Under the pieces are notes generated by a model. That model did not search any database. It saw only the letters and a list, made by a program, of their open reading frames with translations, and had not been told where the DNA came from. The position numbers and the translations under genes were made by a program. This document shows positions 16,221 through 24,934 of a stretch of 64,000 nucleotides of DNA, piece after piece (the stretch's first letter is position 1; each line of letters opens with the position of its first letter). Source of the DNA: Lentzea sp. NEAU-D7 (lineage in GTDB: Bacteria; Actinomycetota; Actinomycetes; Mycobacteriales; Pseudonocardiaceae); NCBI RefSeq assembly GCF_026242055.1, contig NZ_JAPJDL010000009.1, forward strand, positions 96,432-160,431. The letters run 5' to 3'.

Positions 16221-17435
16221 TTAGTCTGTTCCGGCCGTGGCGCGGAAAAGTTCAGCGGATTCAACACCATCCGGCTGCACGAGCACCGCCGGGTCCGACG
16301 CGGGGAGCCACACGGACTCGCCCCGCGCCAGCCGCAACTCCTCGCCACGGGCGTTGGTGAGTACCACGGCGCCCGCGGTGCAAATCATGATCTGCGGGCC
16401 CTCGTGGTTGATCCGGGTCTCGTGGGCCAGGTCCAACCTGGACAGTTCGAACTCCGGCGCAGGCGTGCGGTACACGCGGACGCCCGGCTGGACCTCCTCG
16501 CCCAGCAGCACTTCCATGTCACCGCACGTGAAGTCGAGCACCCGCAGCAGCTCGGGCACGTCGACGTGCTTCGGCGTGAGGCCGCAGCGCAGGACGTTGT
16601 CCGAGTTCGCCAGGATCTCGATGCCGGTGCCCCGCAGGTAGGCGTGCAAGTTGCCGGCGGGCAGGTGGATGGCCTCGCCCGGCTGCAGCACGATGCGGTT
16701 GAGCAGCAACGCCGCGAGCACGCCCGCGTCACCGGGGTAGGACTCGCCCAGCTCCAGGATCGTGCGGCACTCCAGGTCGAACTCGCCGTGCTCCTTCACG
16801 TGCAGCACGCACGCGTCCAGCACCTGCGGGAGCAGCGACGACAGCGACGTCTGCGGCAGCGTGATCAGCATCGTGAACAACGCGCGCAGGCCCGACGAGT
16901 CCGGCTGCGCGACCAGCATCTCGGTGTACGGCGAGAGCGCGGGCGCGTCCAGGCTGCGCAGCAACGAGACGGTCCGCGACGGCTCGCGGAACCCCGCCAG
17001 GGCGTGGAACTCGGTCAGGGCGCAGATCAGCTCCGGCTTGGCGGCCGGGTCCTTGTAGTTGCGGACCGCGGCGTCGAGCGGAACGCCACGGCGCTCCTCG
17101 GCCGCGAAGCCCTCCGCCGCCTGCTGTGCCGACGGGTGTGCCTGCAGGCTCAGCGCCTCGTCGGCGGCGAGCACCTTGAGCAGGAACGGGAGCCTGCTGC
17201 CCCACCTCTCGGCCACCCGCGGGCCGAGCTGACCGTCGGGGTCCGCCGTCAGCAGCTCGAGCAGCGAGCGCTCGTTCCCGTCCGCGCCGCGAACGCGGGA
17301 CGGGTCGCCGGGGTGGGCGCCCATCCACAGTTCGGCCTCGGGATGGGGTGCGGGCACCTCCTTCCCGAGCAGCTCGGCGATGGCCGTGCGCGAACCCCAC
17401 GCGTACGGCCTTACCGCGTTGTGCAGCAGGTCCAC
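16221..17435 (-). CDS. manA: Mannose-6-phosphate isomerase, class I
   Basis: ManA interconverts fructose-6-phosphate and mannose-6-phosphate and so feeds GDP-mannose synthesis. The 404-residue cupin enzyme shows the type I zinc and substrate motifs: VRPYAWGSRTAIAELLG at the start, LSLQAHPSAQQA (Q and H zinc ligands), KPELICALTEFHALAGF (E ligand) and EAIHLPAGNLHAYLRGTGIE (H ligand). GTG 17435 is preceded by GGGAG. It follows the SIS-domain gene by 19 bases and belongs to an operon with manB, as in mycobacteria (Rv3255c). Confidence 0.96.
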   Translation of the reverse strand: MDLLHNAVRPYAWGSRTAIAELLGKEVPAPHPEAELWMGAHPGDPSRVRGADGNERSLLELLTADPDGQLGPRVAERWGSRLPFLLKVLAADEALSLQAHPSAQQAAEGFAAEERRGVPLDAAVRNYKDPAAKPELICALTEFHALAGFREPSRTVSLLRSLDAPALSPYTEMLVAQPDSSGLRALFTMLITLPQTSLSSLLPQVLDACVLHVKEHGEFDLECRTILELGESYPGDAGVLAALLLNRIVLQPGEAIHLPAGNLHAYLRGTGIEILANSDNVLRCGLTPKHVDVPELLRVLDFTCGDMEVLLGEEVQPGVRVYRTPAPEFELSRLDLAHETRINHEGPQIMICTAGAVVLTNARGEELRLARGESVWLPASDPAVLVQPDGVESAELFRATAGTD

Positions 17436-17454
17436 TTCTAAGTCAGCTCCCAAA

Positions 17455-18519
17455 TCAGTACGGGTTGCCGCCGAGAGTTCCGGCGGCGAGCCCGAGGTAC
17501 AGCGCGGCCAGTTCGAAGCGCAGCGCGAGCAGCGCGGCGCTGACCGCGTCGCCTCCCGCCACCTCGACGGCCGGCTCCAGCACGTCGGCGCCCGGCAGGG
17601 CGTCCTCGGCGGCGTGCCGCACGGCGTCGGCCACGGGGCCTTGGCGCACGGCCAGCAACAGCACGCGCACGAGTCCGCTGCCCGGCTCGTCGTCCGGGTC
17701 GGCGAAGAGGTCCGCACCCGAGGTCCCCTGCACCGCGCGGCGGTGCAGGACCGGGCGGGTGAGCGCCTGCGGGTATCCGGAGACGTCGCAGGCCACACCG
17801 GCGAACGCCCCGAGCACACCGGCGCCGTGGACGCCGACGGACGTGGCGACCTCGTCGAGGCCCCACAGCAGCGGCGTGCGGTCGGCGACGCGCAACGCGA
17901 GCGACTTCGCCGGGTTCACGAACGACTCGTGCACCGGGTGGTCGCGCTCGGCCTCCCGGTCGAGCTCGTCCGCGATCAGTTCGACGTCGGCCTTCAGCAG
18001 GCCGAGCGAGTGCAGCACCAGCAGCCACGCGGCGAACGCGCGCGGGAAGCTGAAGCCCGGTGGTACGTCGATGCGGGGCGGCAGCAGCACGGCCCGGCCC
18101 GCGGCGGCCGCGGCGATCGGACCGGAGTCCGGCGCCGTCAGCAGCGTGCGGGCGCCCCTGCGGACGGCCCTGTCGATCGACTCGGCGAGCACCCGGTCAC
18201 CGGGGTCCTCGGTGTGGGCGAGCACCACGTCGAGAGCGCCCACCCAGGGCGGCACCTCGTCGGCCACCACGACCGGCACCGAGCAGCCGGGACCGAGCAA
18301 CGCCATGACGACGGCGGCGACGGCGACCGAGTGGCCGGGCCGGGTGATGAGCACCACAGCGCGCGGGCGTTCGGAGAAGATCCGCTCCACCCCCGCCTCG
18401 GCCGCGGCCTCGGCGGTGGAACGGACCTGTGCTCCCGCCCGTGCGGCGGCGCGCAGCCAGCCACCCGTGTCGGCGTCGGCGAGGCGGCTCTGGTCGTCGA
18501 GCAGCGTGTCGTCGAGCAC
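17455..18519 (-). CDS. SIS-domain, TobH-like isomerase-related protein (Rv3256c type)
   Basis: This is a 354-residue protein with weak similarity to phosphoglucose/phosphomannose isomerases. Readable landmarks are RAVVLITRPGHSVAVAAVVM, a SIS-type loop, and FPRAFAAWLLVLHSLGLL. It keeps the overall length of one isomerase chain. Actinobacteria carry such a gene (Rv3256c in M. tuberculosis) between manA and manB. Its exact activity is not established; a role in mannose or glucose phosphate metabolism is inferred from position. GTG 18519 sits eight bases beyond the Trm112-like stop, so the genes are tightly packed. Confidence 0.8.
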   Translation of the reverse strand: MLDDTLLDDQSRLADADTGGWLRAAARAGAQVRSTAEAAAEAGVERIFSERPRAVVLITRPGHSVAVAAVVMALLGPGCSVPVVVADEVPPWVGALDVVLAHTEDPGDRVLAESIDRAVRRGARTLLTAPDSGPIAAAAAGRAVLLPPRIDVPPGFSFPRAFAAWLLVLHSLGLLKADVELIADELDREAERDHPVHESFVNPAKSLALRVADRTPLLWGLDEVATSVGVHGAGVLGAFAGVACDVSGYPQALTRPVLHRRAVQGTSGADLFADPDDEPGSGLVRVLLLAVRQGPVADAVRHAAEDALPGADVLEPAVEVAGGDAVSAALLALRFELAALYLGLAAGTLGGNPY

Positions 18520-18524
18520 CTACG

Positions 18525-18725
18525 TCACCCAGCCGACGGCGGCTCGACCGCCTCGTCCAGCAGCAGCACCGGAATGCCGTCGCGCACGGGGAACGAACGA
18601 CCGCACGCGGTGCACGTGAGGAAGTCCGCCTCCGGGTCGGACGGCGTACCGACCTGCAGCGGCGCGTGCTCGGGGCACGGGCAGGCGAGGATCTCCAGCA
18701 ACTGCTCTTCGAGCTTGACGGCCAC
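18525..18725 (-). CDS. Trm112-family small zinc-ribbon-like protein
   Basis: The protein has 66 residues. It begins LEEQLLEILACPCPEHAPLQ and continues FLTCTACGRSFPVRDGIPVL, the standard Trm112/YcaR pattern with two cysteine pairs for zinc. In eukaryotes and archaea Trm112 activates methyltransferases; bacterial members are common but poorly defined. Here it lies between manB and the SIS-protein gene, with junctions of 10 and 5 bases, so it is part of the mannose operon. The meaning of this placement is not clear. Confidence 0.9.
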   Translation of the reverse strand: MAVKLEEQLLEILACPCPEHAPLQVGTPSDPEADFLTCTACGRSFPVRDGIPVLLLDEAVEPPSAG

Positions 18726-18735
18726 GATGTTCTCC

Positions 18736-20088
18736 TCAGGCCCGCACGATCGCGAGGACCTCGTCGCTGAGCGCGGCGACGGCCTCGGGGGTGGCGGCTT
18801 CGACGTTCAGGCGCAGCAGCGGCTCGGTGTTCGAGGCGCGCAGGTTGAACCACGACCCGTCCGCCAGCTGCACGGTGAGACCGTCCAACTCGTCGATCGT
18901 GACGCCGTCCTTGGAGCCGTACGCGGCCTTGATGGCGGCGATCCGACCGGCCTGGTCGTTGACCGTCGAGTTGATCTCACCGGAGGCGGCGTAGCGGTTG
19001 TAGATCGAGGTCAGCGCCGACAGCGGGCCGTCCTGCTCACCCAGAGCGGCCAGCACGTGCAGCGCGGCCAGCATGCCGGTGTCGGCACGCCAGAAGTCGC
19101 GGAAGTAGTAGTGCGCGGAGTGCTCGCCACCGAAGATGGCGCCGGTCCTGGCCATCTCCTCCTTGATGAACGAGTGGCCGACGCGCGTGCGCACGGGCTT
19201 GCCGCCGTGCTCGGTGACGATCTCCGGCACGGCGTGCGAGGTGATCAGGTTGTGGATGATCGTGCCGCCGGGGTCCTTGGCGAGCTCGCGCACAGCCACC
19301 AGCGCGGTGATCGCGGACGGGCTGACCGGGTCGCCGTTCTCGTCCACGACGAAGCAGCGGTCCGCGTCGCCGTCGAACGCGACACCGGCGTCGGCACCCT
19401 CGGCCTTGGTGCGGGCCTGCAGGTCGACGATGTTCTTGGGGTCGAGCGGGTTCGCCTCGTGGTTGGGGAAGCTGCCGTCCAGCTCGAAGTACATGGGGAC
19501 GACCTCGATGGGCAGGCCCTCGAAGACCTGCGGCACCGTGTAGCCGCCCATGCCGTTGCCCGCGTCCACGACGATCTTGAGCGGGCGGATGTTCTTCAGG
19601 TCGACCAGGTCGTTGAGGTAGGCCGCGTACTCGACGAGCATGTTGCGCTCCTCGAACGTGCCCGGCTCGACGCCCTCGACGTCGGGCACCTGGTTCTCGG
19701 CGTCCTGGCGGATCTGCGCGAGACCGGTGTCCTGACCGACCGGCGAGGCACCGGCGCGGCACATCTTGATGCCGTTGTACTGCGCCGGGTTGTGGCTCGC
19801 GGTGAACATGGCGCCGGGCAGGTCGAGCTTGCCGGACGCGAAGTACAACATGTCGGTGCTGGCCAGGCCGATGCTGATCACGTTGACGCCCTGGGCCTGA
19901 GCGCCCTCGGCGAACGCGCGGGACAGCCCCGGTGAGGAGTCACGCATGTCGTGACCGATCACGATGGCCGGTCCACCGACCAGGCGCGCGAAGGCGGCGC
20001 CGAAGTCCCGGACCAAGCCGGCGTCCAGCTGTTCGCCGACCACCCCGCGGATGTCGTACGCCTTGACGATGCCGGACAGGTCACGCAC
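18736..20088 (-). CDS. manB: Phosphomannomutase/phosphoglucomutase
   Basis: ManB converts mannose-6-phosphate to mannose-1-phosphate for GDP-mannose. The 450-residue protein has the alpha-D-phosphohexomutase motifs in order: DLSGIVKAYDIRGVVGEQ at the start, LPGAMFTASHNPAQYNGIK with the phosphoserine near residue 100, the metal loop VAFDGDADRCFVVDENG, GGEHSAHYYFRDF for the sugar, and WFNLRASNTEPLLRLNVEA for the phosphate. GTG 20088 is preferred because GGGAG is eight bases upstream; a GTG three codons earlier is possible. It is equivalent to Rv3257c. Confidence 0.96.
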   Translation of the reverse strand: MRDLSGIVKAYDIRGVVGEQLDAGLVRDFGAAFARLVGGPAIVIGHDMRDSSPGLSRAFAEGAQAQGVNVISIGLASTDMLYFASGKLDLPGAMFTASHNPAQYNGIKMCRAGASPVGQDTGLAQIRQDAENQVPDVEGVEPGTFEERNMLVEYAAYLNDLVDLKNIRPLKIVVDAGNGMGGYTVPQVFEGLPIEVVPMYFELDGSFPNHEANPLDPKNIVDLQARTKAEGADAGVAFDGDADRCFVVDENGDPVSPSAITALVAVRELAKDPGGTIIHNLITSHAVPEIVTEHGGKPVRTRVGHSFIKEEMARTGAIFGGEHSAHYYFRDFWRADTGMLAALHVLAALGEQDGPLSALTSIYNRYAASGEINSTVNDQAGRIAAIKAAYGSKDGVTIDELDGLTVQLADGSWFNLRASNTEPLLRLNVEAATPEAVAALSDEVLAIVRA

Positions 20089-20170
20089 GCCGCACACTCC
20101 CGAAACTCGCTCTTGACGGCCACTGCCAGGGCAGCCTACCGGCGAGAAGATTAGTGGTGCGTGTGGTCAG

Positions 20171-20530
20171 TCAGTCCTCGTGCGGATCGGGCAATACCCG
20201 CAGGTGGCCACGCCGATGAGAGCCCGCAGGCACATCGGGCAGCTTCGGGCTCACATCAGCCCGCCCAGCCTCCCGCACGGCCTCGGCCAGGGCCGTCAGG
20301 TCGTCCACAGTCGGCTCGGGCGCCGCGAACTCACCCTGGTGCCTCACGACCTCCCAACCCCGCGGCGCAGTGAGCCGCAAGGCGTGCTCCTCGCACAGGT
20401 CGTAGCTGTGCGGTTCGGAGTACGTGGCAAGCGGCCCGACGACCGCGGTGGAGTCCGCATAGGCGTAGGTGAGCGTGGCGACAGCCGGGTTAGCACACCC
20501 GGTTCGCGAGCACCGTCTCACGCTCCGCAC
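20171..20530 (-). CDS. DUF3499 zinc-ribbon-like protein (Rv3258c type)
   Basis: The protein of about 119 residues starts near VRSVRRCSRTGCANPAVATL and continues VVGPLATYSEPHSYDLCEEH, then LTAPRGWEVVRH. The two C-x4-C and C-x2-H sets suggest a bound zinc. DUF3499 proteins are conserved across actinobacteria directly upstream of manB, as here. No function is known. The start is uncertain: GTG 20530, GTG 20521 or an upstream codon are all possible, and none has a clear ribosome site. It is divergent from the next gene. Confidence 0.8.
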   Translation of the reverse strand: MRSVRRCSRTGCANPAVATLTYAYADSTAVVGPLATYSEPHSYDLCEEHALRLTAPRGWEVVRHQGEFAAPEPTVDDLTALAEAVREAGRADVSPKLPDVPAGSHRRGHLRVLPDPHED

Positions 20531-20623
20531 GATCGGGGACGATAGCGCGTCCACGGGAGGCTGTGTGTGAGGCACGCTGTGTTTAGTCGTCAGGGGTAGC
20601 AACTAGGCTGCTTGGTTGTGGTG

Positions 20624-21067
20624 ATGGCACGGGGTTCCCAGCGGCAGGATTCGCCGCGCCGACGCAACCGCGACCGGCACGGACGGGGCCTGCGCGGCCC
20701 CCTCTACCCGGCCACGCTCCCGGCGGCCCGCTCCCGCGCCGAACGCTTCGACGCCCTGGTCATCGAGGCCCTGGAGCCCATCGAGGCCCGCTGGCGCACC
20801 GAACTCACCCAGCTCGACGTGGCCGTCGACGACGTGCCGGACGTCCAGGTCGAGGGCGAGGACGGCGTGGTGGAGGACGGCAACGTCCCCCTGGCACGGC
20901 TGCTGCCCGCGGGCTCGGACAACCGCGCCCGGATCGTCCTGTACCGCCGCCCGCTGGAAGCGCGTGCGAAGGACGGCGCCGACCTGTCCGACCTGGTGCA
21001 CGACGTGCTGGTGGAGCAGATCGCGAACTACCTGGGCCTGGACCCCGACGTGGTGGACGAGGGCTGA
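20624..21067 (+). CDS. Metallopeptidase-family protein lacking the HExxH motif (Rv3259 type)
   Basis: The protein of 147 residues has a very basic N-terminus (ARGSQRQDSPRRRNRDRHGRG) and a C-terminal part that aligns with the small zincin-like family: FDALVIEALEPIEARWRTEL, then RIVLYRRPLEARAKDGADLS and DLVHDVLVEQIANYLGLDPD. In active members the last helix has HExxH; here the pattern is HDVLVEQ, so a zinc protease activity is unlikely. M. tuberculosis Rv3259 sits in the same place beside whiB2. ATG 20624 is used; GTG 20618, just after a TAGGCT box at 20604-20609, is an alternative. Confidence 0.8.
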   Translation: MARGSQRQDSPRRRNRDRHGRGLRGPLYPATLPAARSRAERFDALVIEALEPIEARWRTELTQLDVAVDDVPDVQVEGEDGVVEDGNVPLARLLPAGSDNRARIVLYRRPLEARAKDGADLSDLVHDVLVEQIANYLGLDPDVVDEG

Positions 21068-21167
21068 GACTCCTCTCACACCGGCAGTTCGGCGAGCGCC
21101 CTTCGATCGCGCGCGAAGCCGCGCCACCAACGCAACAACCCGCGTGTGGCGTGGACCCGCCTTTGGA

Positions 21168-24100
21168 TCAGCTTGACGGAGCCCCAGGAGTCCGCCGCCG
21201 AGTGGGCACAGCGGTCAACAACGTGAACAAAGCCGCCGCAGCCTGCCCCAACAGCAAGAAGTCCCGCAAAGTGCTGGACACCGTCACCCGAACCTCGGCC
21301 CCACCGGACGGCAACGGCACCCCGACCAGATGCCCCCAGGCCCGGACGACGGGCACCTGAGCCCCGTCCACGGAGATCTGCCACCCCGGCTCGTCCTCGG
21401 CGGCGAGCACCAGCACCCGCCCCTCCCCACCGGGCGAGACCCGAACAGCCACGTCGGGCAGCGACACGTTGACCGGCGCCACCCCGTCCGCGCCGAGCTC
21501 GGACGGCGGCTCGCCACCGGTGCGGGCACGACGGGCGAGGTCCGGCGCCAGCAGCACCCCGGTGTCCGCGACCAGCCGCATCCGCAGCACGGGTCGTCCG
21601 TCCACTGTGCGCGGCGCCTCCGACACCAGTTCCCCGGCGGCCGACCGGATCCGGGCTGAGGCCTCGTCGGACGGCGGCACCACGAACGTGACGCCGGACG
21701 ACGCGGCCTGGCCGAGCGCCACCTTCACGGCCGGGGCGGCTCCGTCGAGCAACGACGAGTTCCACCGCCTCAGCCGCGCGGGCGACGACACAGTGGGCAC
21801 GAGATCGTCGTCACCGAACGCGGGCATCCGTCCGGCCACCTGGCGGACGGGGGTCCCGAGGATCAGCACCGAGCGCCCGGTCCGTTCCAGCTCGGCGGTC
21901 AGCGACGCGTTCAACGCAAGCCCGCCGTCTGCCTTCAAAGGCCCGGTGCGCAGGTCCAGGAACCCCGCCACGCCCAGGCTGACCAGCGTCACCACACCGA
22001 CGACGTACACGGCCCGCCGGACGCCCGCTCGCCCGGCCACGCCCGGTTGCACCCCGCGCTGACACCCGGCCAGCACCACGCAGACGAGTCCCCAGGCCAG
22101 GATCACCAGTGGGGCTCCGGGCCAGGCGCCCACCGCGGCCACCGCCGCCAGGGCACCGATGGCCAGCACGATCACCGTCAGGCCCGGCAGCATCGAGGCG
22201 TTCGGCCGCAGGACGGCGGCGGCGAACGCGGCGGCCGCGAAGACCGAGCACACGATCAGGTTCGGCGGTGGCGACTCGAACGCGGCACCTAGGCCGTTGA
22301 GGACCATCTCCGGGTGTTGCAGCAAGACGGCCGGCCACGGCAGAAGCAGGCCCATGGGCAGAAGCACGATCACGAACAGAGCGGCGATCCGGCGCGCACC
22401 GCCGGTCACCGCGATGAAGCCGCCCAGCGCGCCGATGATCACCACTACGTGGGTCAGCGGCGAGAAGGCCCCCAGGACCGCTACGCCGATGGCGGTGCCG
22501 GAGGCCATGGGCAACCAGGCGTGCGTCGACGACGCGCGCAAGACCGCGTACACGCCGGCGAAGACCACGGGCGTGACGATGTGCACAACGACGACGTCCA
22601 GACGGCCTTCGGCCACGGCGGTCGTCGCGACCGGCAACAGGCCGTAGAAGGCAGCCACCACCGCGCGCACGGAACGGCGTACGCGCAAGCCACGTGACGC
22701 GATGTAGGCCGACAACGCGGCGAGGGGGATGTCGCCGAGCAACAGCAGGGCGACGGCGAACGACGGTCCGCCGGGGACCAGGCCCAGGACGGCCAGCGCG
22801 GCGGGCGCGGGGGCCGCGGTGCCGCCGAAGACCGGGTGCCAGGAGGACAGGTAGGTCGACCAGACCGACCCCAGCGACCCGACCGGGAGCAGCCGGCCGC
22901 CCGCGAGGTCGAGCCCGAGGCGGGACCAGTTCGCGATCACCGCGACGGCCGAGAGCGCCAGCAGCAACAGCACCGGGGGCGCCAGCAGCAGGGAGCGCAG
23001 CACCCGCGACTGGTCGACCTCGACGAAGACCATGCCGGAGCCGGAACGCGGACCGGGCGACGGACGGGGGCGCGGCGAAGGACGCAGTGCGCCGGGCAGT
23101 GCGGCGTCGACCGGAACGACGACGGGCGGGCGGCGCAGACCGGCGACCCGCGGGCGGCCGCGGGACGCGCCGGCCGGCAGGGCGGACGGGCCGACGAGCC
23201 GGGAGTCCACTTCGGACGGTTCGAGCCACGCCGAACCGGAATCGGTTGCGGGCAAACGACCCAGCGCGGCGTCGGCCTCGACCCGGCGGCGGATCAGGAA
23301 GGTGGCGCCGGCGCGCACCGCGTTGCGCAGCCGGGTGAGTCTGCTGGTGAAGAGGCCGCGCACGACGGCGGAACCGCGACGGGCACGCCGTCCCTGCAGC
23401 AGACGGCCTCGCGTCAGGAGGTAGCGGGCCGCGCCGACCTCGGCGTGTGCGTCCGCGAAACGCCGTAGGAGCAGGAAGCCCAGAGCACGCAACAGCGACA
23501 GGAACAGCAGCCGCGGCACTCCGACGAGGAACGAGAAACTTGAACAATTGACCAAAAAAGTACGCATGCCGTGCGCGCGGTCGACGCCGCGAAATGACGG
23601 ACCCGGACGCGCCATCGCAGCGTCCAAACGGCGTGCGCCTTTAGTTGCGGCGCGTGCATGTCGCATGCGTGCGACCGGTACGCACAGGACCAAATGACCC
23701 GCGCGATTAGCGCGCCAGCCGAAGTCGACATCATCACGCAGCAGCGGCATCGCTTCGTCGTAACCGCCGAGCGAGTGCCACACCTCACGTTTGATCAACG
23801 ATCCGGCGGACGAGACGGCGAGAACCTCGGTGCTCTGCTGAAACGATGCGGAATGTTCCGCGGAGGACAGACCGGTCTGTCGATGTCCTGAAGAATCGGT
23901 GGACAGACCCGCCTCGACGACCAGACGAGAATCCACCCAATCGAGGCACAGCGGACCGAGCACAGCGGCCGACGGCGACACCTCGGCCGCGGTCAGCAGA
24001 GCCGCCAGGCAGTCCGGTTCGGGGGCGCTGTCGTCGTGCAGCAACCACAGCCACTTGCCCGGGTCGCCCCACCGTTCGACGGCGTGTTCCACCGCGAGGC

Positions 24101-24344
24101 GCACGGCGGTGCCGAAGCCCGTGCCCCGCGGAGCGGTCAGCACTCCGTCCAGCAGATCCCCGGCCTCCGCCAGGACTTTTGCCGTGCGGTCCGTCGACCC
24201 GGTGTCGACCGCGATCACGTGCCGGGGACGAATTCGCTGGCGCCGCAAGGCAGACAGCGCCGTGCTGAGCCACTGGTCGCCGTCGTGGCAGACCAGGACG
24301 CACAGCACCGGCGCTGTCCGGAGCCTCGGGTGAGGACTTGTCAC
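21168..24344 (-). CDS. Large membrane-bound glycosyltransferase family 2 protein
   Basis: The 1058-residue protein starts with a GT-A glycosyltransferase domain: VLCVLVCHDGDQWLSTALSA, HVIAVDTGSTDRTAKVLAEA, WLWLLHDDSAPEPDCL (metal-binding DD) and SLGGYDEAMPLLRDDVDFGW, within residues 10-250. A basic linker follows. From about residue 440 to 800 there are ten or more membrane segments, then an exported beta-rich domain (residues 810-1030) and a last membrane helix. The design suggests envelope glycan synthesis at the membrane, with unknown donor and acceptor. It lies 39 bases behind whiB2. Codon use around 23530-23900 is less GC-biased than in the rest. The start is GTG 24344, with TTAACT seven bases upstream. 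Confidence 0.88.
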   Translation of the reverse strand: MTSPHPRLRTAPVLCVLVCHDGDQWLSTALSALRRQRIRPRHVIAVDTGSTDRTAKVLAEAGDLLDGVLTAPRGTGFGTAVRLAVEHAVERWGDPGKWLWLLHDDSAPEPDCLAALLTAAEVSPSAAVLGPLCLDWVDSRLVVEAGLSTDSSGHRQTGLSSAEHSASFQQSTEVLAVSSAGSLIKREVWHSLGGYDEAMPLLRDDVDFGWRANRAGHLVLCVPVARMRHARAATKGARRLDAAMARPGPSFRGVDRAHGMRTFLVNCSSFSFLVGVPRLLFLSLLRALGFLLLRRFADAHAEVGAARYLLTRGRLLQGRRARRGSAVVRGLFTSRLTRLRNAVRAGATFLIRRRVEADAALGRLPATDSGSAWLEPSEVDSRLVGPSALPAGASRGRPRVAGLRRPPVVVPVDAALPGALRPSPRPRPSPGPRSGSGMVFVEVDQSRVLRSLLLAPPVLLLLALSAVAVIANWSRLGLDLAGGRLLPVGSLGSVWSTYLSSWHPVFGGTAAPAPAALAVLGLVPGGPSFAVALLLLGDIPLAALSAYIASRGLRVRRSVRAVVAAFYGLLPVATTAVAEGRLDVVVVHIVTPVVFAGVYAVLRASSTHAWLPMASGTAIGVAVLGAFSPLTHVVVIIGALGGFIAVTGGARRIAALFVIVLLPMGLLLPWPAVLLQHPEMVLNGLGAAFESPPPNLIVCSVFAAAAFAAAVLRPNASMLPGLTVIVLAIGALAAVAAVGAWPGAPLVILAWGLVCVVLAGCQRGVQPGVAGRAGVRRAVYVVGVVTLVSLGVAGFLDLRTGPLKADGGLALNASLTAELERTGRSVLILGTPVRQVAGRMPAFGDDDLVPTVSSPARLRRWNSSLLDGAAPAVKVALGQAASSGVTFVVPPSDEASARIRSAAGELVSEAPRTVDGRPVLRMRLVADTGVLLAPDLARRARTGGEPPSELGADGVAPVNVSLPDVAVRVSPGGEGRVLVLAAEDEPGWQISVDGAQVPVVRAWGHLVGVPLPSGGAEVRVTVSSTLRDFLLLGQAAAALFTLLTAVPTRRRTPGAPSS

Positions 24345-24383
24345 GTCCTCAAGTTAAGGCAGAAAGATCACGCTTCTGACCGA

Positions 24384-24689
24384 CTAGACGGCTCGCTTCT
24401 TCAACTTGCGGCGTTCTCTCTCCGAGAGACCGCCCCAGATGCCGAAGCGTTCGTCGTGCTGGAGTGCGTACTCCAGGCACTCCGAACGCACCTCGCAGCC
24501 CAGGCAGATGCGCTTGGCCTCCCGAGTCGAACCACCCTTTTCAGGGAAGAACGCCTCCGGATCCGTCTGGGCGCAGAGCGCACGCTCCTGCCAGTCCTGC
24601 TCGTCGGCAGGGTCGAACAGGTACGACAGCTCGCCCTGTACGACCGGCTGCGTGACGTGATCTTCTTCGAGCTCTTCGAATTCCTGCAT
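24384..24689 (-). CDS. whiB2: WhiB-family iron-sulfur regulator, WhiB2/WhmD type
   Basis: The product is 101 residues with the four conserved cysteines that hold a [4Fe-4S] cluster: ALCAQTDPEAFFPEKGGSTR, then ICLGCEVRSECLEYAL, followed by FGIWGGLSERERRKLKKRAV with the G-I-W-G-G turn and basic tail. WhiB2 (WhmD in M. smegmatis, WhiB in Streptomyces) acts with other factors in septation and sporulation genes. ATG 24689 has GAGGAGG upstream and gives the usual length. It is divergent from an M50 protease gene, while fbiA and fbiB follow beyond, as in mycobacteria. Confidence 0.96.
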   Translation of the reverse strand: MQEFEELEEDHVTQPVVQGELSYLFDPADEQDWQERALCAQTDPEAFFPEKGGSTREAKRICLGCEVRSECLEYALQHDERFGIWGGLSERERRKLKKRAV

Positions 24690-24851
24690 TTCGTCCGCCT
24701 CCTCGCCTTCCGCTCTCCCCGGTTGGCGGACGCCAGACGCCGTTCCCACAACGACGAATGACACCGATGTGATTACACCTGCGTCACAGCGGGCGGTCAA
24801 GCGGAGTCCACACGTCGGGGGATATTCCCGCAGATGGCCGCAAAAACCTTG

Positions 24852-24869
24852 ACTGACTGCACAGACAGT
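24852..24869. promoter_or_regulatory. 18-bp near-perfect dyad between whiB2 and the M50 protease gene
   Basis: ACTGACTG and CAGACAGT flank a two-base centre, with seven of eight positions symmetric. The dyad overlaps a TTGACT at 24849-24854. It lies in the 245-base gap upstream of both divergent genes and may be a regulator site. Nothing else in this gap is convincing. Confidence 0.35.
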
Positions 24870-24934
24870 GATTCAGGTGTCGCAACCCGTCCCCGAACGG
24901 CCCACCACGCCGTCCGACACGCCACACTGGAGGG

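Noticed and set aside
17380..19935. A long plus-strand frame opposite manA, the SIS gene, Trm112 and manB
   Set aside because: It is a shadow of genes with clear motifs on the minus strand. The composition is Arg/Gly/Asp-rich and contains no domain.
24768..24788. TGTGA and TCACA arms resembling a CRP site upstream of whiB2
   Set aside because: The arms are 11 bases apart instead of six, so a standard CRP dimer would not fit.
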